Of a stretch of 45,830 bases of DNA, positions 19,611 to 29,776 are shown piece after piece. A model generated the notes under the pieces. It did not search any database and had not been told where the DNA came from. It saw only the letters and a program-made list of their open reading frames with translations. The stretch lies in assembly GCA_003427395.1 (NCBI GenBank), contig BFEA01000238.1, forward strand, positions 513,592 through 559,421. The letters are read 5' to 3'. Source of the DNA: Chara braunii. Its lineage: Eukaryota > Streptophyta > Charophyceae > Charales > Characeae. The position numbers and the translations under genes were made by a program. Each line of letters opens with the position of its first letter. Position 1 is the stretch's first letter.

Positions 19611-20162
19611 GCGCGGTTTTATATTAAACCACACATGCAGCACTTACCGATTTCCGCGCTTGAGAGTTATGGGTCAAGCGGACAGGGCAAAAGCGCATTA
19701 TGGCCAGTAGACCCGAGTTGTGGTAGCGGGAAACGACGCGTGAACAAGGTACCAGTCCTAGTCGGCCTATGGGGATCCGCGTACGAGCCTCCAACGTCTC
19801 GAACATCGGGTTGCCTATGGGTCTGATTTTGGGCATCATCCGCCCGCATCTTTCGTGTTGGCCTACCCCTTCTATTTGATGGGCCTTTCAGACTATACAA
19901 AGGGGAATATGGGCTAGGCAGAGAGAGAAAAGGGGGTGAGCCTCTTTCGCTATCTGCGGTTGCTTCCTCCTTTGAGTTTTCATAGTTGGACGTTGTAGTC
20001 CGTGGCAGCCGTCAAAGTCAAACCCCTTGATTTTTGGCTACCACAACAGTGAAGTTGTCTACCCAGCCCCTCTGCACAGGGTGCAGAAGAGGGTGTGGTC
20101 TTCAACCGCGCATGGCGGTTGTCTAGCGCAGAGAGGGTAACTCCTCAAAGCGCTGGTCGGCC
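19611..20162. other. Non-coding DNA between modules M2 and M3
   Basis: No gene. Hairpins include CCCTCTGCAC with GTGC..AGAGGG (about 20068-20095) and AACCGC/GCGGTT (about 20105-20122). Confidence 0.4.
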
Positions 20163-20285
20163 GACACTTGAGTGTCGAACACTACCCTCGAGGTTGTCAA
20201 GGGTCGCACGGTTGCGAGTACTACGTAGTACCCCATCATCACGAATGCTTGCGTAGGCCCCCATGGCTGGTCGGTATGAGGAGGT
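20163..20285 (+). repeat. Palindromic module M, copy 3
   Basis: GACACTTGAGTGTC at 20163-20176, then GAGTACTACGTAGTACCCC, then ATCATCACGAATGCTTGCG. Only about 680 bp after copy 2, so it does not belong to a full third unit. Confidence 0.7.
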
Positions 20286-20517
20286 CATGCGCACGTGCGA
20301 CTCTTATGCGAAAGTCCAGCCCGCGATACCTATCTGATTCTCGCTGCATAACATTATGGGTCGGATACTGAAGGGACTAGGAGTGTTGTTTGTGGTGCTT
20401 GTTTTGTGTTTTTTCATGAGTTGTGTAGATGTGAGTGTTGTGGTGTAACGTGTGGTGTGTGTGATGTGTCCTAGTCGACCGGCGCCGAGTCGCGTTTGGG
20501 ACCTCAGCCCCCCAGTG

Positions 20518-20863
20518 TGTCGATTCGCATTCGGGTTCGATTTTTTGGGCGTTCGACCGCGCGTACCCCCTATGCTACAGCGAACGAGAAACACCCTCGA
20601 CTGGGCCACCTCTGCAATTGCATACGAAAAGCCTTCGCATGTGGTCCAGTAGCTCGGCGGGGATACGCCCACCTAAGGGATGGTGACAGCTCCCGCAGGT
20701 GGAGGTAAGCGGTGCCTTGCGTGACCCTGTCCTGTCGTAGGGGCTCGCGAGAGGTACGACTGGCGCACTCGGCCGGAGCGGCAAATGCTCTCCGCGACAA
20801 GTCCTGCAAAATCCTGCGTGACGAGGCCGGGAGGGTCCCCGTGCGGGACCGATGCGCTCGACA
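20518..20863 (+). mobile_element. 5' LTR of gypsy element E1
   Basis: It ends GCGCTCGACA two bases before a perfect tRNA-Asp primer site, which fixes the right edge. The left edge is set at TGTCGATTCGC because it mirrors the right end (TGTCGA/TCGACA) and because the inverted copy at 29338-29776 also ends at TGTCGACA. Segments CAGTAGCTCGGCGGGGATAC and CCTGTCGTAGGGGCTCGCG are shared with the copies at 25246 and 29338. About 346 bp. Confidence 0.75.
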
Positions 20864-20865
20864 GG

Positions 20866-20885
20866 TGGCGCCGTTGCCGGGGATC
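20866..20885 (+). promoter_or_regulatory. Primer binding site, tRNA-Asp type (E1)
   Basis: TGGCGCCGTTGCCGGGGATC is complementary to the 3' end of plant tRNA-Asp, a primer used by several plant Ty3/gypsy lineages. It starts two bases after the LTR, the normal spacing. Confidence 0.9.
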
Positions 20886-21204
20886 TCGACTGCCTACCGG
20901 GGTCCTTAAGAGAATGAACCCAGGTTAAGGGCAGGCTGATGATCTAGGCAAAACGACAAAAACGTATGGTTTGGATTGTCTTATATAGGAGAATCGTGTA
21001 TGATATAGTAATAGGAATAAGCGATTAGGAGTGCGACTGAAGGTTGTATCTGAGGTGTTGAATAACTAATAATAGAGTGGGTAGCTGAACCTAGAGATGG
21101 AACGACTAGATATGACTTGGAACAAGTCCCTTGAAACTTAACAAAGCTGCCTGATGGGCTATCTTTTTTATTTTTACCTGGTTGGTTAGCACAAGGATAT
21201 AAAG

Positions 21205-22149
21205 ATGCCGGACGCAGATGGAATCGAGCGAGGCCCGGCTGCTACGCCGGAAGACTTCGTCAAAGCCATTGAGAAAAGGGAGTTGCCACGGCTGCAAGTG
21301 TCGAAGGTTGGCATGTTCTGGTTTGAAGGGGAAAGGGTGTCTAAATGGCTAGAGTTGTTGGAACAGGTTACAGGCGAGGCATCGGATGAAGACAAGTTCA
21401 AGTTACTACCCAGACATATCTGGTGGGAAATCCGGCCCGAGATAATGAAGGTGGCTGCTGGAGCAGGGGGAGATTGGGCCAAGTTCAAAGGGGAGATGCA
21501 AAGGCGTTTCAAGCTGGGGGATGGTCTGCTAACAAAGGCAGACCTAGAAATGTTGCAGCGCGATGAGTTTACTACCGTGGGGGCTTTCGCAACAACATTT
21601 GAAAAGATGGCGCGAAAGGTTCCAGGGATGGCAGAGGAAAAGCAGTGTGCAACCTTCCTGGGGCACTTCACAAATTGGGAGGCATCTGCGCTGACCAAGA
21701 AGGGTGTGTCGGGGAAGAAGTTAACTTGGGATGCCATAAAAGAAAGCGTGATAGACGGGGAGTTGGACCAGGTTGACATCTTCCAGATGCGGCAAGCCAG
21801 GAAGAAAAGAAAGGCTTTGGATGCCACGACGAGCGACGGGCGAGACTTCAAGAAGATGGTAGAGGATGCGGTAGCCCAACTCGATGCGGCGAAGGAGGCA
21901 AAGGCAACGAGAAAGGCTATGGCGGCACCACAGGCCCAAGGAAAAGCTAAAAAGGCGTTGGTGCAAGAGGAGAAAGAAGAAGAGGAAGAGGAGCCTGAAC
22001 CTCTAAAGCTAACAAAAGCTCAGAGGAAGGCAAAAAATCTGACTCAAGGGGGGCAAGGCTCAGGAAAGGGTCAGGTCCCGCAAGCAACAGCGCTACCACC
22101 CCCTGAGTCGCATGGTCAGGCCGCGCCAACGCCCTATGGGCTGTGGTAG
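21205..22149 (+). CDS. gag: E1 Gag, N-terminal and capsid-like region
   Basis: 314 residues. The start methionine is the first after the leader and gives MPDADGIERG. It contains VGMFWFEGERVSKWLELLEQ and WAKFKGEMQRRF, the capsid-like domain of gypsy Gag, then a KR-rich and long acidic stretch (EEKEEEEEEPEP), and a Gln/Gly-rich tail. It aligns well with the Gag of E2 at 25895. A stop at 22147-22149 interrupts it before the zinc knuckle, which lies in another frame downstream, so the copy is frameshifted. Gag would assemble the particle that carries the element RNA. Confidence 0.85.
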   Translation: MPDADGIERGPAATPEDFVKAIEKRELPRLQVSKVGMFWFEGERVSKWLELLEQVTGEASDEDKFKLLPRHIWWEIRPEIMKVAAGAGGDWAKFKGEMQRRFKLGDGLLTKADLEMLQRDEFTTVGAFATTFEKMARKVPGMAEEKQCATFLGHFTNWEASALTKKGVSGKKLTWDAIKESVIDGELDQVDIFQMRQARKKRKALDATTSDGRDFKKMVEDAVAQLDAAKEAKATRKAMAAPQAQGKAKKALVQEEKEEEEEEPEPLKLTKAQRKAKNLTQGGQGSGKGQVPQATALPPPESHGQAAPTPYGLW

Positions 22150-22371
22150 GGTTATGGACCTCCAAGTCCTTGGCCTGGGCACTGTTCATATGTGCCATAG
22201 CCGGTGAGTGGACCGCATGGATCATGTGCGGGAGCGCCACTGAGCGTGGCTTCCTGCGGGTGTCCAGGGCCCCAGTCTCAACAAGTAAGCCACCCGATCC
22301 CGCAGCCAAGCCAACCTCAACAGTGGGCACCACAAGGATCGCAAGGAAACCAAGGCGGCGGACGTGGATAG

Positions 22372-24402
22372 AGTCAAGGATGGGGCCGAGGGCGAGGAAA
22401 TGGTGACCGCGGGGGAAATGGAAGGGGAAATGGTGGTGGTAACTCCACAGGAGGAGGAAATGGGGACTGGAATGCGTCAGGAAGTCAGGGTAGTCAAGAG
22501 GGTGGACGAGGCTTTGGTAGAGGAAGGATAGACTGGAGGAATGCCATTTGCTGGCATTGTGGGCAGAAAGGACACACCATCAAATTCTGCCATGTCCGCA
22601 GGAATGACGAAGATGAAGGATTAATCAGTACCAATTATGATGGGGATATGTATGACAAATTTGGATACTACATTCACCCAAAGACCCCTGGCGGAACGAG
22701 GAAGGAAGCCCTACGACGAGCCGAGGCAGACATGCCACCCGCTTCTCCGACTATGTTCCGGATTTGGCAAGAGAAGGAGGTCCGATGTGACATAAGGGTG
22801 GAAGAAGTAGGAGAGAACGAGGAGGTGGAGCAGGGAAGGAACGCCGACACCATCGAAGAAGAGTCGATCGTAATAGAGTCTGATGATGAGATAAAGGAAG
22901 GTTGTTGGAACGAATCACGAAAAACAAGGATAGGGGAAGATTGTTGGAAGGAGGCCCGACAAACGATGGAAAAAATGGTGGACTCAGTAGCTAAAGTCAG
23001 GATATACCAGCAAAAACTGGCCGATATGTGTGAAGAGGTCAAGGAGTGGAGAGGTAAGGAGCCACTGGTGTACCTCTACGATATGGGTCCAGGGTCGCAA
23101 GGTGGGTCTGGAAATTTACCAGGCGTTACGATTTCAGGGTCGACGCCTCGGTCCAGCATGGCTTATAGGCCACCCTCCAGATCGGGGAGGGTACCGCATG
23201 CTGTCAGGACAAGGGCCAAAGGGCCGGTGAGCCCCGAGGAGCCGGCAAAGAATGTTACCGAGCCTAGTGGGGAGAAAGAGGTTGTAGATGTTCCAGGGGA
23301 AGAGGAGGATAAGGACGACAGGTTGAGAAAAGAAGAGGACGAGAAGGCTGAGCAAAGGGCCAAAAAGAGAGGCGCCAAACCTGATACGGACAAGTCCTCA
23401 GAAGGAAAGAAAAAGAAGTACGTTGTTCGAGTAGAGGAAGGATTTGATGTAGAGGAGATAATGGACAGGATCCTTGAGGGTCATAATCATCTTATGAACC
23501 TAAAGGACGTCCTGGCTTTGGCGCCAAGGCTCAGGGATGAGCTGAAGGCGCGGTTATCTAGAAAAATGGTGGCTAGTGTGCGATTAGGGACCATAATCCC
23601 TAAAGAAGCGGAATGGGCTGAGACTGGAACAAAGATGGATTGGAAGTCTGTCGCATGTGGGTGCCTTGATGTAGTGATAAAAGGAAAGACTTGCACGACG
23701 ATGGTGGATACTGGCGCAAAAATGAACCTCATAAAGGAGGAGCATGCTTTGCGCTTAGGGATGGAGATAGATCGCTCCGACAACGGGGTCTTGATGGGGG
23801 CAAATAGTCAGTCAGTATTCATAGGGACCGCATCGGCAGTGATCTTGGAAATTGGGAAAGTGAAAGTAAGGAGTTGCTTTTTCGTAATGCCTGATCTTGA
23901 TCACCCCATTCTACTGGGTAGATCGTTCCTGAGTCGAACAGAGACTGTCATACTTAACAAGCATGACGGGACTATGTTCCTCGTTTTGTACGATCCGGTG
24001 TATGACAATTATGAGGTTGTCACTTGCAAGAATACAAGACCTAGTAGTGTAAGGAATCGGCCCAACCCTGGTTCTTTCACAATTGAAGAATCAGAAGAGG
24101 AAAGATTGAGGATTGGAGGCAGTAAGTTTGAAGAAGAAAGAGAGCCAGAAACATTGACCCTTAGCTTGGCGAGTATAGGTGATGCTATGGACATAGTGTC
24201 GACCTATGGGATGGCGGACCCAGAGGCTATGGAAGCCTTGAGGGAGAAGGTGGTGGAACAAATGGGAGAAGGAGAAATGGAATTGGTATATCGAACGCCG
24301 GGAAGGATAGGTGGAACAATTGGAGCACAGCCCCAAAGCGCAACTCGGCCTTTTTTAGGGGTAGGCTCAAGCAGGGGTCACAAAGGCGGTACAAAAGGGT
24401 AG
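22372..24402 (+). CDS. E1 Gag zinc knuckle, linker and aspartic protease
   Basis: Open frame without an obvious own start (the first methionine, near 22648, is internal). It begins with Gly/Asn/Arg-rich repeats. A CCHC zinc knuckle follows at about 22546-22590 (CWHCGQKGHTIKFC), then a long charged linker with coiled-coil character. The retroviral-type protease comes next, near 23700, with MVDTGAKMNLI holding the DTGA active site and HPILLGRSFL forming its C-terminal motif. The stretch NRPNPGSFTIEESEEE after it is shared with E2. The protease would cut the polyprotein. Separation from Gag and pol by single frameshifts marks a recently disabled copy. Confidence 0.85.
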   Translation, partial: SQGWGRGRGNGDRGGNGRGNGGGNSTGGGNGDWNASGSQGSQEGGRGFGRGRIDWRNAICWHCGQKGHTIKFCHVRRNDEDEGLISTNYDGDMYDKFGYYIHPKTPGGTRKEALRRAEADMPPASPTMFRIWQEKEVRCDIRVEEVGENEEVEQGRNADTIEEESIVIESDDEIKEGCWNESRKTRIGEDCWKEARQTMEKMVDSVAKVRIYQQKLADMCEEVKEWRGKEPLVYLYDMGPGSQGGSGNLPGVTISGSTPRSSMAYRPPSRSGRVPHAVRTRAKGPVSPEEPAKNVTEPSGEKEVVDVPGEEEDKDDRLRKEEDEKAEQRAKKRGAKPDTDKSSEGKKKKYVVRVEEGFDVEEIMDRILEGHNHLMNLKDVLALAPRLRDELKARLSRKMVASVRLGTIIPKEAEWAETGTKMDWKSVACGCLDVVIKGKTCTTMVDTGAKMNLIKEEHALRLGMEIDRSDNGVLMGANSQSVFIGTASAVILEIGKVKVRSCFFVMPDLDHPILLGRSFLSRTETVILNKHDGTMFLVLYDPVYDNYEVVTCKNTRPSSVRNRPNPGSFTIEESEEERLRIGGSKFEEEREPETLTLSLASIGDAMDIVSTYGMADPEAMEALREKVVEQMGEGEMELVYRTPGRIGGTIGAQPQSATRPFLGVGSSRGHKGGTKG

Positions 24403-24404
24403 AT

Positions 24405-25245
24405 CGAAAGTGCCGCCCTGTTCCCTAACTCGTTGCTGAAGAGCAAGAAGTTTACTACGAGCGGGAGTGAGAGATGATACGGCAGATGCAAGAAGACGCA
24501 GAAAATAGGCCGTGCCGTATCACTCCTGAGACAGAGAAAGCGCTAATTATAGGGGAGCCTGGCTTCCTTACAGCGCAGGAAGAGAAACTTATGGTGGAAA
24601 CCATAAGAGGAAGGCACGCTGCATATGCCTTCAGTGATGATGAGAGAGGTCGTCTGGACGTGGACATAATCCCAATGATTAGGATACACACCGTACCTCA
24701 CGAGCCATGGAACTTGCGAGGTGCGCGATATCCTAACCCAACTGATGAAGAGAAGGTAGTCAAATACCTTGATGGGAAAATCCGCACACATGTGGCAGAC
24801 TACTCGAGTGGACCGTATGCATCCCCCTGGTTTTGCTTTGTCAAGCCCAATGAGACTTTGAGGTGGGTACAGGATTTGCAGCGCTTGAACGATGTAACAG
24901 TAAGGGACGCAGGTGGTCTCCCTAACGCTGATGCGCTTTCAGAAGCCTGCGCTGGGAGAGCCATAATATCTCTCATAGACTTATATTCGGGTTATGATCA
25001 TTTTCTTATACACCCATCAGATAGACCAATGACGGCTATGCATACCCCTCGAGGGTTGATTCACATGAACGTCGCACCGCAAGGGTGGACGAATGCGGTT
25101 GCCATGGTCCAGAGGCACATGGTGAGGGCGATGCAGCCCATAAGTCCTCACATTACGCAGCCCTTATATTGATGATCTGGCCGTGAAAGGGCCTAAGGAG
25201 AAGGATGAGCAAGAGATGATGCCGGGAATCAGGCGCTTTGTCTAA
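24405..25245 (+). pseudogene. E1 reverse transcriptase, truncated
   Basis: The best open part is 24474-25172. After a linker (PHEPWNLRGARYPNP) come ASPWFCFVKPNETLRW and VQDLQRLNDVT, then LIDLYSGYDHF with the first catalytic aspartate, then GWTNAVAMVQRHM. The catalytic YIDDLAVKG box is present near 25164-25190, but one frame off, so translation stops just before it. Homology ends abruptly at about 25245, where LTR sequence begins. RNase H and integrase are absent. Confidence 0.85.
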
Positions 25246-25495
25246 GATCAGTAGCTCGGCGGGGATACGCCCACCGAAGGGAGGTGACAGCTCCCGTAAG
25301 GTGGAGGTAAGTCGTGCCTCGCGTAGGCCCTATCCTGTCGTAGGGGCTCGCGAGAGGTATGGTTGGCGCACTGGGCCGGAGCGGCTTGCGGAAGCTCCAT
25401 TATCTATTCGCGATGAGGATAAGACCAACTCTTGCGTGACGAGGCCGGGAGGGTCCCGCGCTGCCTTGTGTCGTGTCGGACCGATGCGCTCGACA
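25246..25495 (+). mobile_element. Partial LTR between E1 and E2
   Basis: It starts inside the LTR at CAGTAGCTCGGCGGGG, lacking the first 130 or so bases seen in the E1 LTR, and ends GCGCTCGACA. It directly abuts broken E1 pol on the left and the E2 primer site on the right, so it acts as the 5' LTR of E2. It carries a small insertion relative to E1 near 25400-25425. Confidence 0.8.
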
Positions 25496-25497
25496 GG

Positions 25498-25517
25498 TGG
25501 CGCCGTTACCGGGCATA
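25498..25517 (+). promoter_or_regulatory. Primer binding site of E2, two mismatches
   Basis: TGGCGCCGTTACCGGGCATA is the tRNA-Asp site with two substitutions relative to E1, and the same spacing from the LTR. Confidence 0.8.
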
Positions 25518-25894
25518 ACGGAAGCCTGCCGTTGCCCCTGGTGGAACGACATCCGGGTATAAGATTGAGAGAAAATAGGCATATAAGTAAAGATGGAGTA
25601 CGTAACATCTTGCTAGGTTAATGGTAATAAAGGAGTTTTATTAATATAATAAGGTTAGCTCTGATTTGATTTATTGCCTGGGTTGGAAAATTATAAGGGA
25701 GACCCTGTAGGGAAGAATGGGGTTTATTAAGTCAAAAGTTCTATGGGAACGAAAATGGAGTAAAACCTGTTAGGTTTGGACCAAGGGCTAGCTATAGCAG
25801 GGGTCTAATGTGGAATGTGATAAGATCAGACTGCTGAATGAGGTGGTGTGTTCTTCTTAAAACAGGGAAAGTCGAGTAGGGATAACCTGCAGAG

Positions 25895-26782
25895 ATGTCG
25901 CGGGCCATAGCAGACGGATCAGGAAAGGTTCTGACCCTCGACGATCTCATCGAAGCCTTAGACAGGCGAGAAAGGGCGCCAAGTAATGTTCCTAAGGTTG
26001 ATACATTCCACTTTAATGGAGAACGGGTTTCTGATTGGCTGGATCTGGTCGAGCAGGCGATGGTGGGGCTGTCAGATGAGGTAAAGCTCCAGCGAATTCT
26101 GAAGTACGTGCTTCATGGGCATCATCAGGAAGTGGGAAAGGTTGTGGATGCCGCCAATGGTAGTTGGGCCAGGTTCAAGGATGGGATGCAGAGGAAGTAC
26201 AGGCCGGGTGATGGCCTGTTAACCACTGCAGACCTTGAGGCAATGAACAGGGACGACTTCACCACTGTGGGAGCTTTCGTGCAGGAGTTTAAAAAGAAGG
26301 CGAGGAAGGTCCCTGGGATATCTGAGGAGGCGCAGTGTGCTATTTTCCTAGGATTACTCACTGCGTCGGAAGCATCAGAGCCGACGAGCCATGGAGGAGG
26401 GAGTGCGAAGCTCACATGGACCACTATCGACAAAGGGATTGAGGAGGGAAGTCTGGACCAAGTGGAGCAGCACCACATGCGCTTGCAAAGGCGAAAAAGG
26501 AAAGAACGAGATGCGATCGCTTCAGGGACCCCAGGGGTAAAGAGGATAGTCACCGACGTGCTTGCGGAGTTGGGATATGGAAAAGACGTGGTGATTCAAA
26601 AGAAAGTGGTGACAGCAGTCCAAGGCAAAGGGAAAGTTTCAATGGTAGAGGAAGACCTCCAAGAGGAGTGGGAAGAAGAAGAGTCGGTGCCTCAACATCT
26701 CTCGAAGGCGTTATGCAAGCAGCGCAATTTAGCCCGGGGGGGCAAGGCTCAGGAAAGGGGCAGGCGCCCCAAACAGTGGTAA
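25895..26782 (+). CDS. gag: E2 Gag, N-terminal and capsid-like region
   Basis: 295 residues from MSRAIADGSG. Same layout as E1: VDTFHFNGERVSDWLDLVEQ, WARFKDGMQRKYRPGDGLLT, DDFTTVGAFVQEFKKKARKV, a basic helix, an acidic stretch (EEDLQEEWEEEES). It drops out of frame near 26740, where E1 continues with GGQGSGKGQ; here that peptide continues in a neighbouring frame. Confidence 0.85.
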   Translation: MSRAIADGSGKVLTLDDLIEALDRRERAPSNVPKVDTFHFNGERVSDWLDLVEQAMVGLSDEVKLQRILKYVLHGHHQEVGKVVDAANGSWARFKDGMQRKYRPGDGLLTTADLEAMNRDDFTTVGAFVQEFKKKARKVPGISEEAQCAIFLGLLTASEASEPTSHGGGSAKLTWTTIDKGIEEGSLDQVEQHHMRLQRRKRKERDAIASGTPGVKRIVTDVLAELGYGKDVVIQKKVVTAVQGKGKVSMVEEDLQEEWEEEESVPQHLSKALCKQRNLARGGKAQERGRRPKQW

Positions 26783-27312
26783 TCGCACCGCCCAGTGCAT
26801 CGGCTCCGTCAAGTAGTGCGGGACCCTCGCAAGCGGCGGTACCACCATTCGGGCAGTGGCCATAACCTATGTAAAACACTTTTGTACCATGGGGAAGTCC
26901 AGCTCCGTCTGGGCAAATGGTACCATACGCTGGACCTCAAGCAAGTATGCCGCCTCCAAGTTATCCCGCCGCTCAGGCCCAACCCATGGCACCGCCTCCG
27001 TCGCCCGCACCTAGTTCACAAAGAAGTGTGGCTGGTGGAGGTAATCAAGGTCAGGGTAATCAAGGGAATGGAGGGAGAGGCGGTGGCAGAAATGGCGGTG
27101 GCCGAGGAGGTCAATGGGATAGCCAAGGTTACCAGGGTCAGGGAAATCAAGGTAATCAAGGGAGTCAGGGAAGTGGGAGAACCCGTTTCGATTGGAGAAC
27201 CGCCCTATGCCAGCATTGCGATAAACAGGGTCATACCATACGGTTCTGCAATACTAGGCGGGACGATGAAAGAGTGGGACTGATATACTCCAATATGGAC
27301 GGCGATATATAA
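26783..27312 (+). pseudogene. E2 Gag C-terminus with zinc knuckle
   Basis: Two frames. The longer (26917-27312) is Pro/Gln then Gly/Asn/Arg-rich and contains the CCHC knuckle CQHCDKQGHTIRFC at about 27211-27252. It ends at a TAA where E1 has TAT (GDMYDKFG in E1), a single-base change. Confidence 0.8.
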
Positions 27313-28160
27313 GATCAGTTCGGGGATTATATTGACAGAAAGGTTCCGGGTGGAGTAAGGGCAGAGGCCCAAAGAAGGGTAGCTGCGCGGCAAGCGCCGC
27401 CTGCCACATTTAGATTGTGGCAGGAGAAGGATAACCCACCCATTAGGGTGGAAGAAGTGGAAAGTGATGAATAGGTAACTCAGAGGCTACGGGTGGGAGC
27501 CATAAAGGAAGAGCCCATAGTCGTTGAGTCAGATGAAGAGGACGAAAGTGAGAAGGTGGAGCACGCGTCAATCTTGCTAGGAAAGATGGAAGACCTGTTG
27601 GGAAAGATAGGGAGATACCAACAAAAGTTGGTAGACCTTTGTGAGGAAGTAAAGGGATGGAGGGCTGGTATCCCCAAAGTCTTTCTCTACGAGTCTGGCC
27701 CAAAATCAATGCCAGGGCGACCCGGAGTAGCTACCGTGGGATCAGGCCCGCCGTCTGGGATGATGACTAGACCCCCTACGGCGCAAGGAAGGCTGGCACA
27801 GGCGGCTCGCACTAGGGGACAAGTCAAGGCCAGTGCAAACCAAGAACCTCCACGGAAAGAGCCGGAGCCCAAGAAGAGAAAGGAAGCCGTAGCGGTAGAG
27901 GATGAGGAGGAGGAGGAAGAGGAGGACGAAAGGCTACGCCAGGAAGAGGACCAGAGGGCGGAGCAAAGGGCTACGAAAAGTTAGGCCAGGGAAGAAGTTG
28001 AACCCAGTCTACGCGATGTGGCACCAAAGAAGAAGTATGCGGTTCGGCTGGAGGAGGGGTTCGACGTAGAAAGGGTGATTGATAGGTTGTTGGAAGGCCA
28101 TAACGACCTTATGACCCTAAAAGAGATTTTGGTGTCGGCTCCTAAGCTTCGTGATGGATT
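27313..28160 (+). pseudogene. E2 Gag-protease linker
   Basis: The frame at 27493-27984 has MEDLLGKIGRYQQKLVDLCE and the acidic run found in E1, with scattered stops at positions open in E1 (for example after AEQRATKS). The following KKKYAVRLEEGFDVERVIDR again parallels E1. Confidence 0.75.
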
Positions 28161-28861
28161 GAAGGGGAGGTTGTCATGACGCCTGGTGCCAAGTGTCCAT
28201 TTGAGCGTGATTCTGCCGAAGGAGGCGGAATAGGCAGAGACCGGAACAAAGATGGATTGGAAGTGTGTGGCATGCGGTATGGTGGATTTGGTGGTAAAGG
28301 CCTCCAAGTGCGTGACGATGGTGGACACAGGAGCAGAAATGAATATTATCCGAGAAGCTGACGCGATCAGGTTCGGATTAGAGATAGACCGCTTGGATTG
28401 CGGTATCTTGCATGGGGCTAATTGCAAAGTAGTGTTTTGTGGGACAGCCTCGAACGTACTCATCGAGGTTGGGAGAGTGAAAGCCAGGGCAACTTCTTTG
28501 TCATGCCAAACGTGGACCATGGCATTCTCCTGGGAAGGTCATTCTTATGCAGGACAAAAACGTTGATGTTTAATAAACACGATGGAACTCTGATCTAATT
28601 ATGTGTGATCCAGCATGTGGGAATTATGAAGTAATCACCTGCCGGAACACCGGTCCACGGAGTATAAGGAACCGGCCTAATCCTGGATCGTTTACTATCG
28701 AAGAGTCTGAGGAGGAGCGTCGAAGGCTCGTTATGGAGCCAGAGGAGGAAGGAAGGGGTGAGGCGTTCTCCCTCAGCCTATCAGACGTAAACAAGGCCAT
28801 GGATATAGTGGCCACGCATGAGATGGCGGATCCAGACGCCATCCAAGCGTTGAGGGAGTAG
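28161..28861 (+). pseudogene. E2 aspartic protease and following segment
   Basis: MVDTGAEMNIIREADAIRFG gives the DTGA active site at about 28318-28377. The frame is lost before the HGILLG-type motif (WTMAFSWEGHS is its frameshifted form). NRPNPGSFTIEESEEERRR at 28601-28861 matches E1. In-frame TAG replaces TGG just before ETGTKMDWK. Confidence 0.8.
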
Positions 28862-28984
28862 GTCCTGGAGTATCCCCAGGCTGGGGAACTGGAATTGGTC
28901 TATCGACTTTCGGGTGGAAGGAGGGGCCCTGCTATGATGCACGCACAAGCAGTAAGCCGACCTTTTTTAGGGGTCGACTCAAGC

Positions 28985-29337
28985 AGGGTTCCCAAAGGCG
29001 GTACAAAACGATAGACAAGAAGTGTCGCCCCGTTGCCGTTCTCGTCACAGAAGATGAGGAGGTCTATTATGAATGGGAACGAGGATTGATACGGCGCATG
29101 AGAGAACAGGCGGCGGCGGGGCCGTGCCGTATCAATGAAGAAAATGAGAATTTGATAGTGGGAGAGTCGGAGTTCCTGCTACCCCGGGAGAGGGCGCTGA
29201 TGGTAGAGCTAATGAAGAAGAGACATCGCGCCTATGCATTCGACGACGATCAGTGAGGGCGATTGGACGTGGACAAGATCCCCATGATCTGGATACATAC
29301 CGTGCCGCATGAGCCATGGAATTTGAGAGGGGCACGG
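28985..29337 (+). pseudogene. E2 start of reverse transcriptase region, truncated
   Basis: In-frame peptide pieces KCRPVAVLVTEDEEVYYEWE and RLDVDKIPMIWIHTVPHEPW match E1, with one TGA in a position where E1 reads Arg. It stops at NLRGAR, at the point where an inverted LTR begins. All catalytic RT motifs are missing. Confidence 0.8.
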
Positions 29338-29776
29338 TGTCGAGCGCATCGGCTCCCGCCTTTTCGCAAAGGCGAGAGCCCTCCCGGCTATGTCACGCAG
29401 GAGTTAAAACAAAACAAAATCAAGAGACAACTTAGGACGATGCATAAATAATCCCGCGAACCGCCGAGACGAACGCGGTTGCATTGTCCCTTCGTCGCTC
29501 TAGCCGGGTGCGCCAGCTGTACATCCCACGGTCCCCTACGACAGGATAGGTTTTCGTGGGGCACATCTTACCTTCCCTAAGGGGCTGTCACCACCCTCAG
29601 GGGCGTATCCCTACCGAGCTACTGACCCACGTGTGAAAACTTTTACATGCAATTGCAGAGGTAGGTCAGCCGAGGGTGTTTGCTCGCTAGCCGGAGTATA
29701 GGTACGCGGAGTCTAATATTAACGAAAGATTAGGAAGGACAACCTAACCTTCAACTTACGGTTAGGTCTGTCGACA
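29338..29776 (-). mobile_element. Inverted LTR of the E1/E2 family
   Basis: The plus strand starts TGTCGAGCGCATCGGCTCCC, the exact complement of the LTR 3' end, and runs back through TACCGAGCTACTG to TGTCGACA at 29769-29776. Flanking pentamers CACGG and CTTAT do not match, so it is not a simple solo LTR with target duplication. More likely it is a junction left by rearrangement. Confidence 0.75.

Noticed and set aside
20160-20920. A single long LTR reaching back to module M3
   Set aside because: The inverted copy at 29338-29776 shows no similarity upstream of the TGTCGA edge, so the shorter LTR is preferred.
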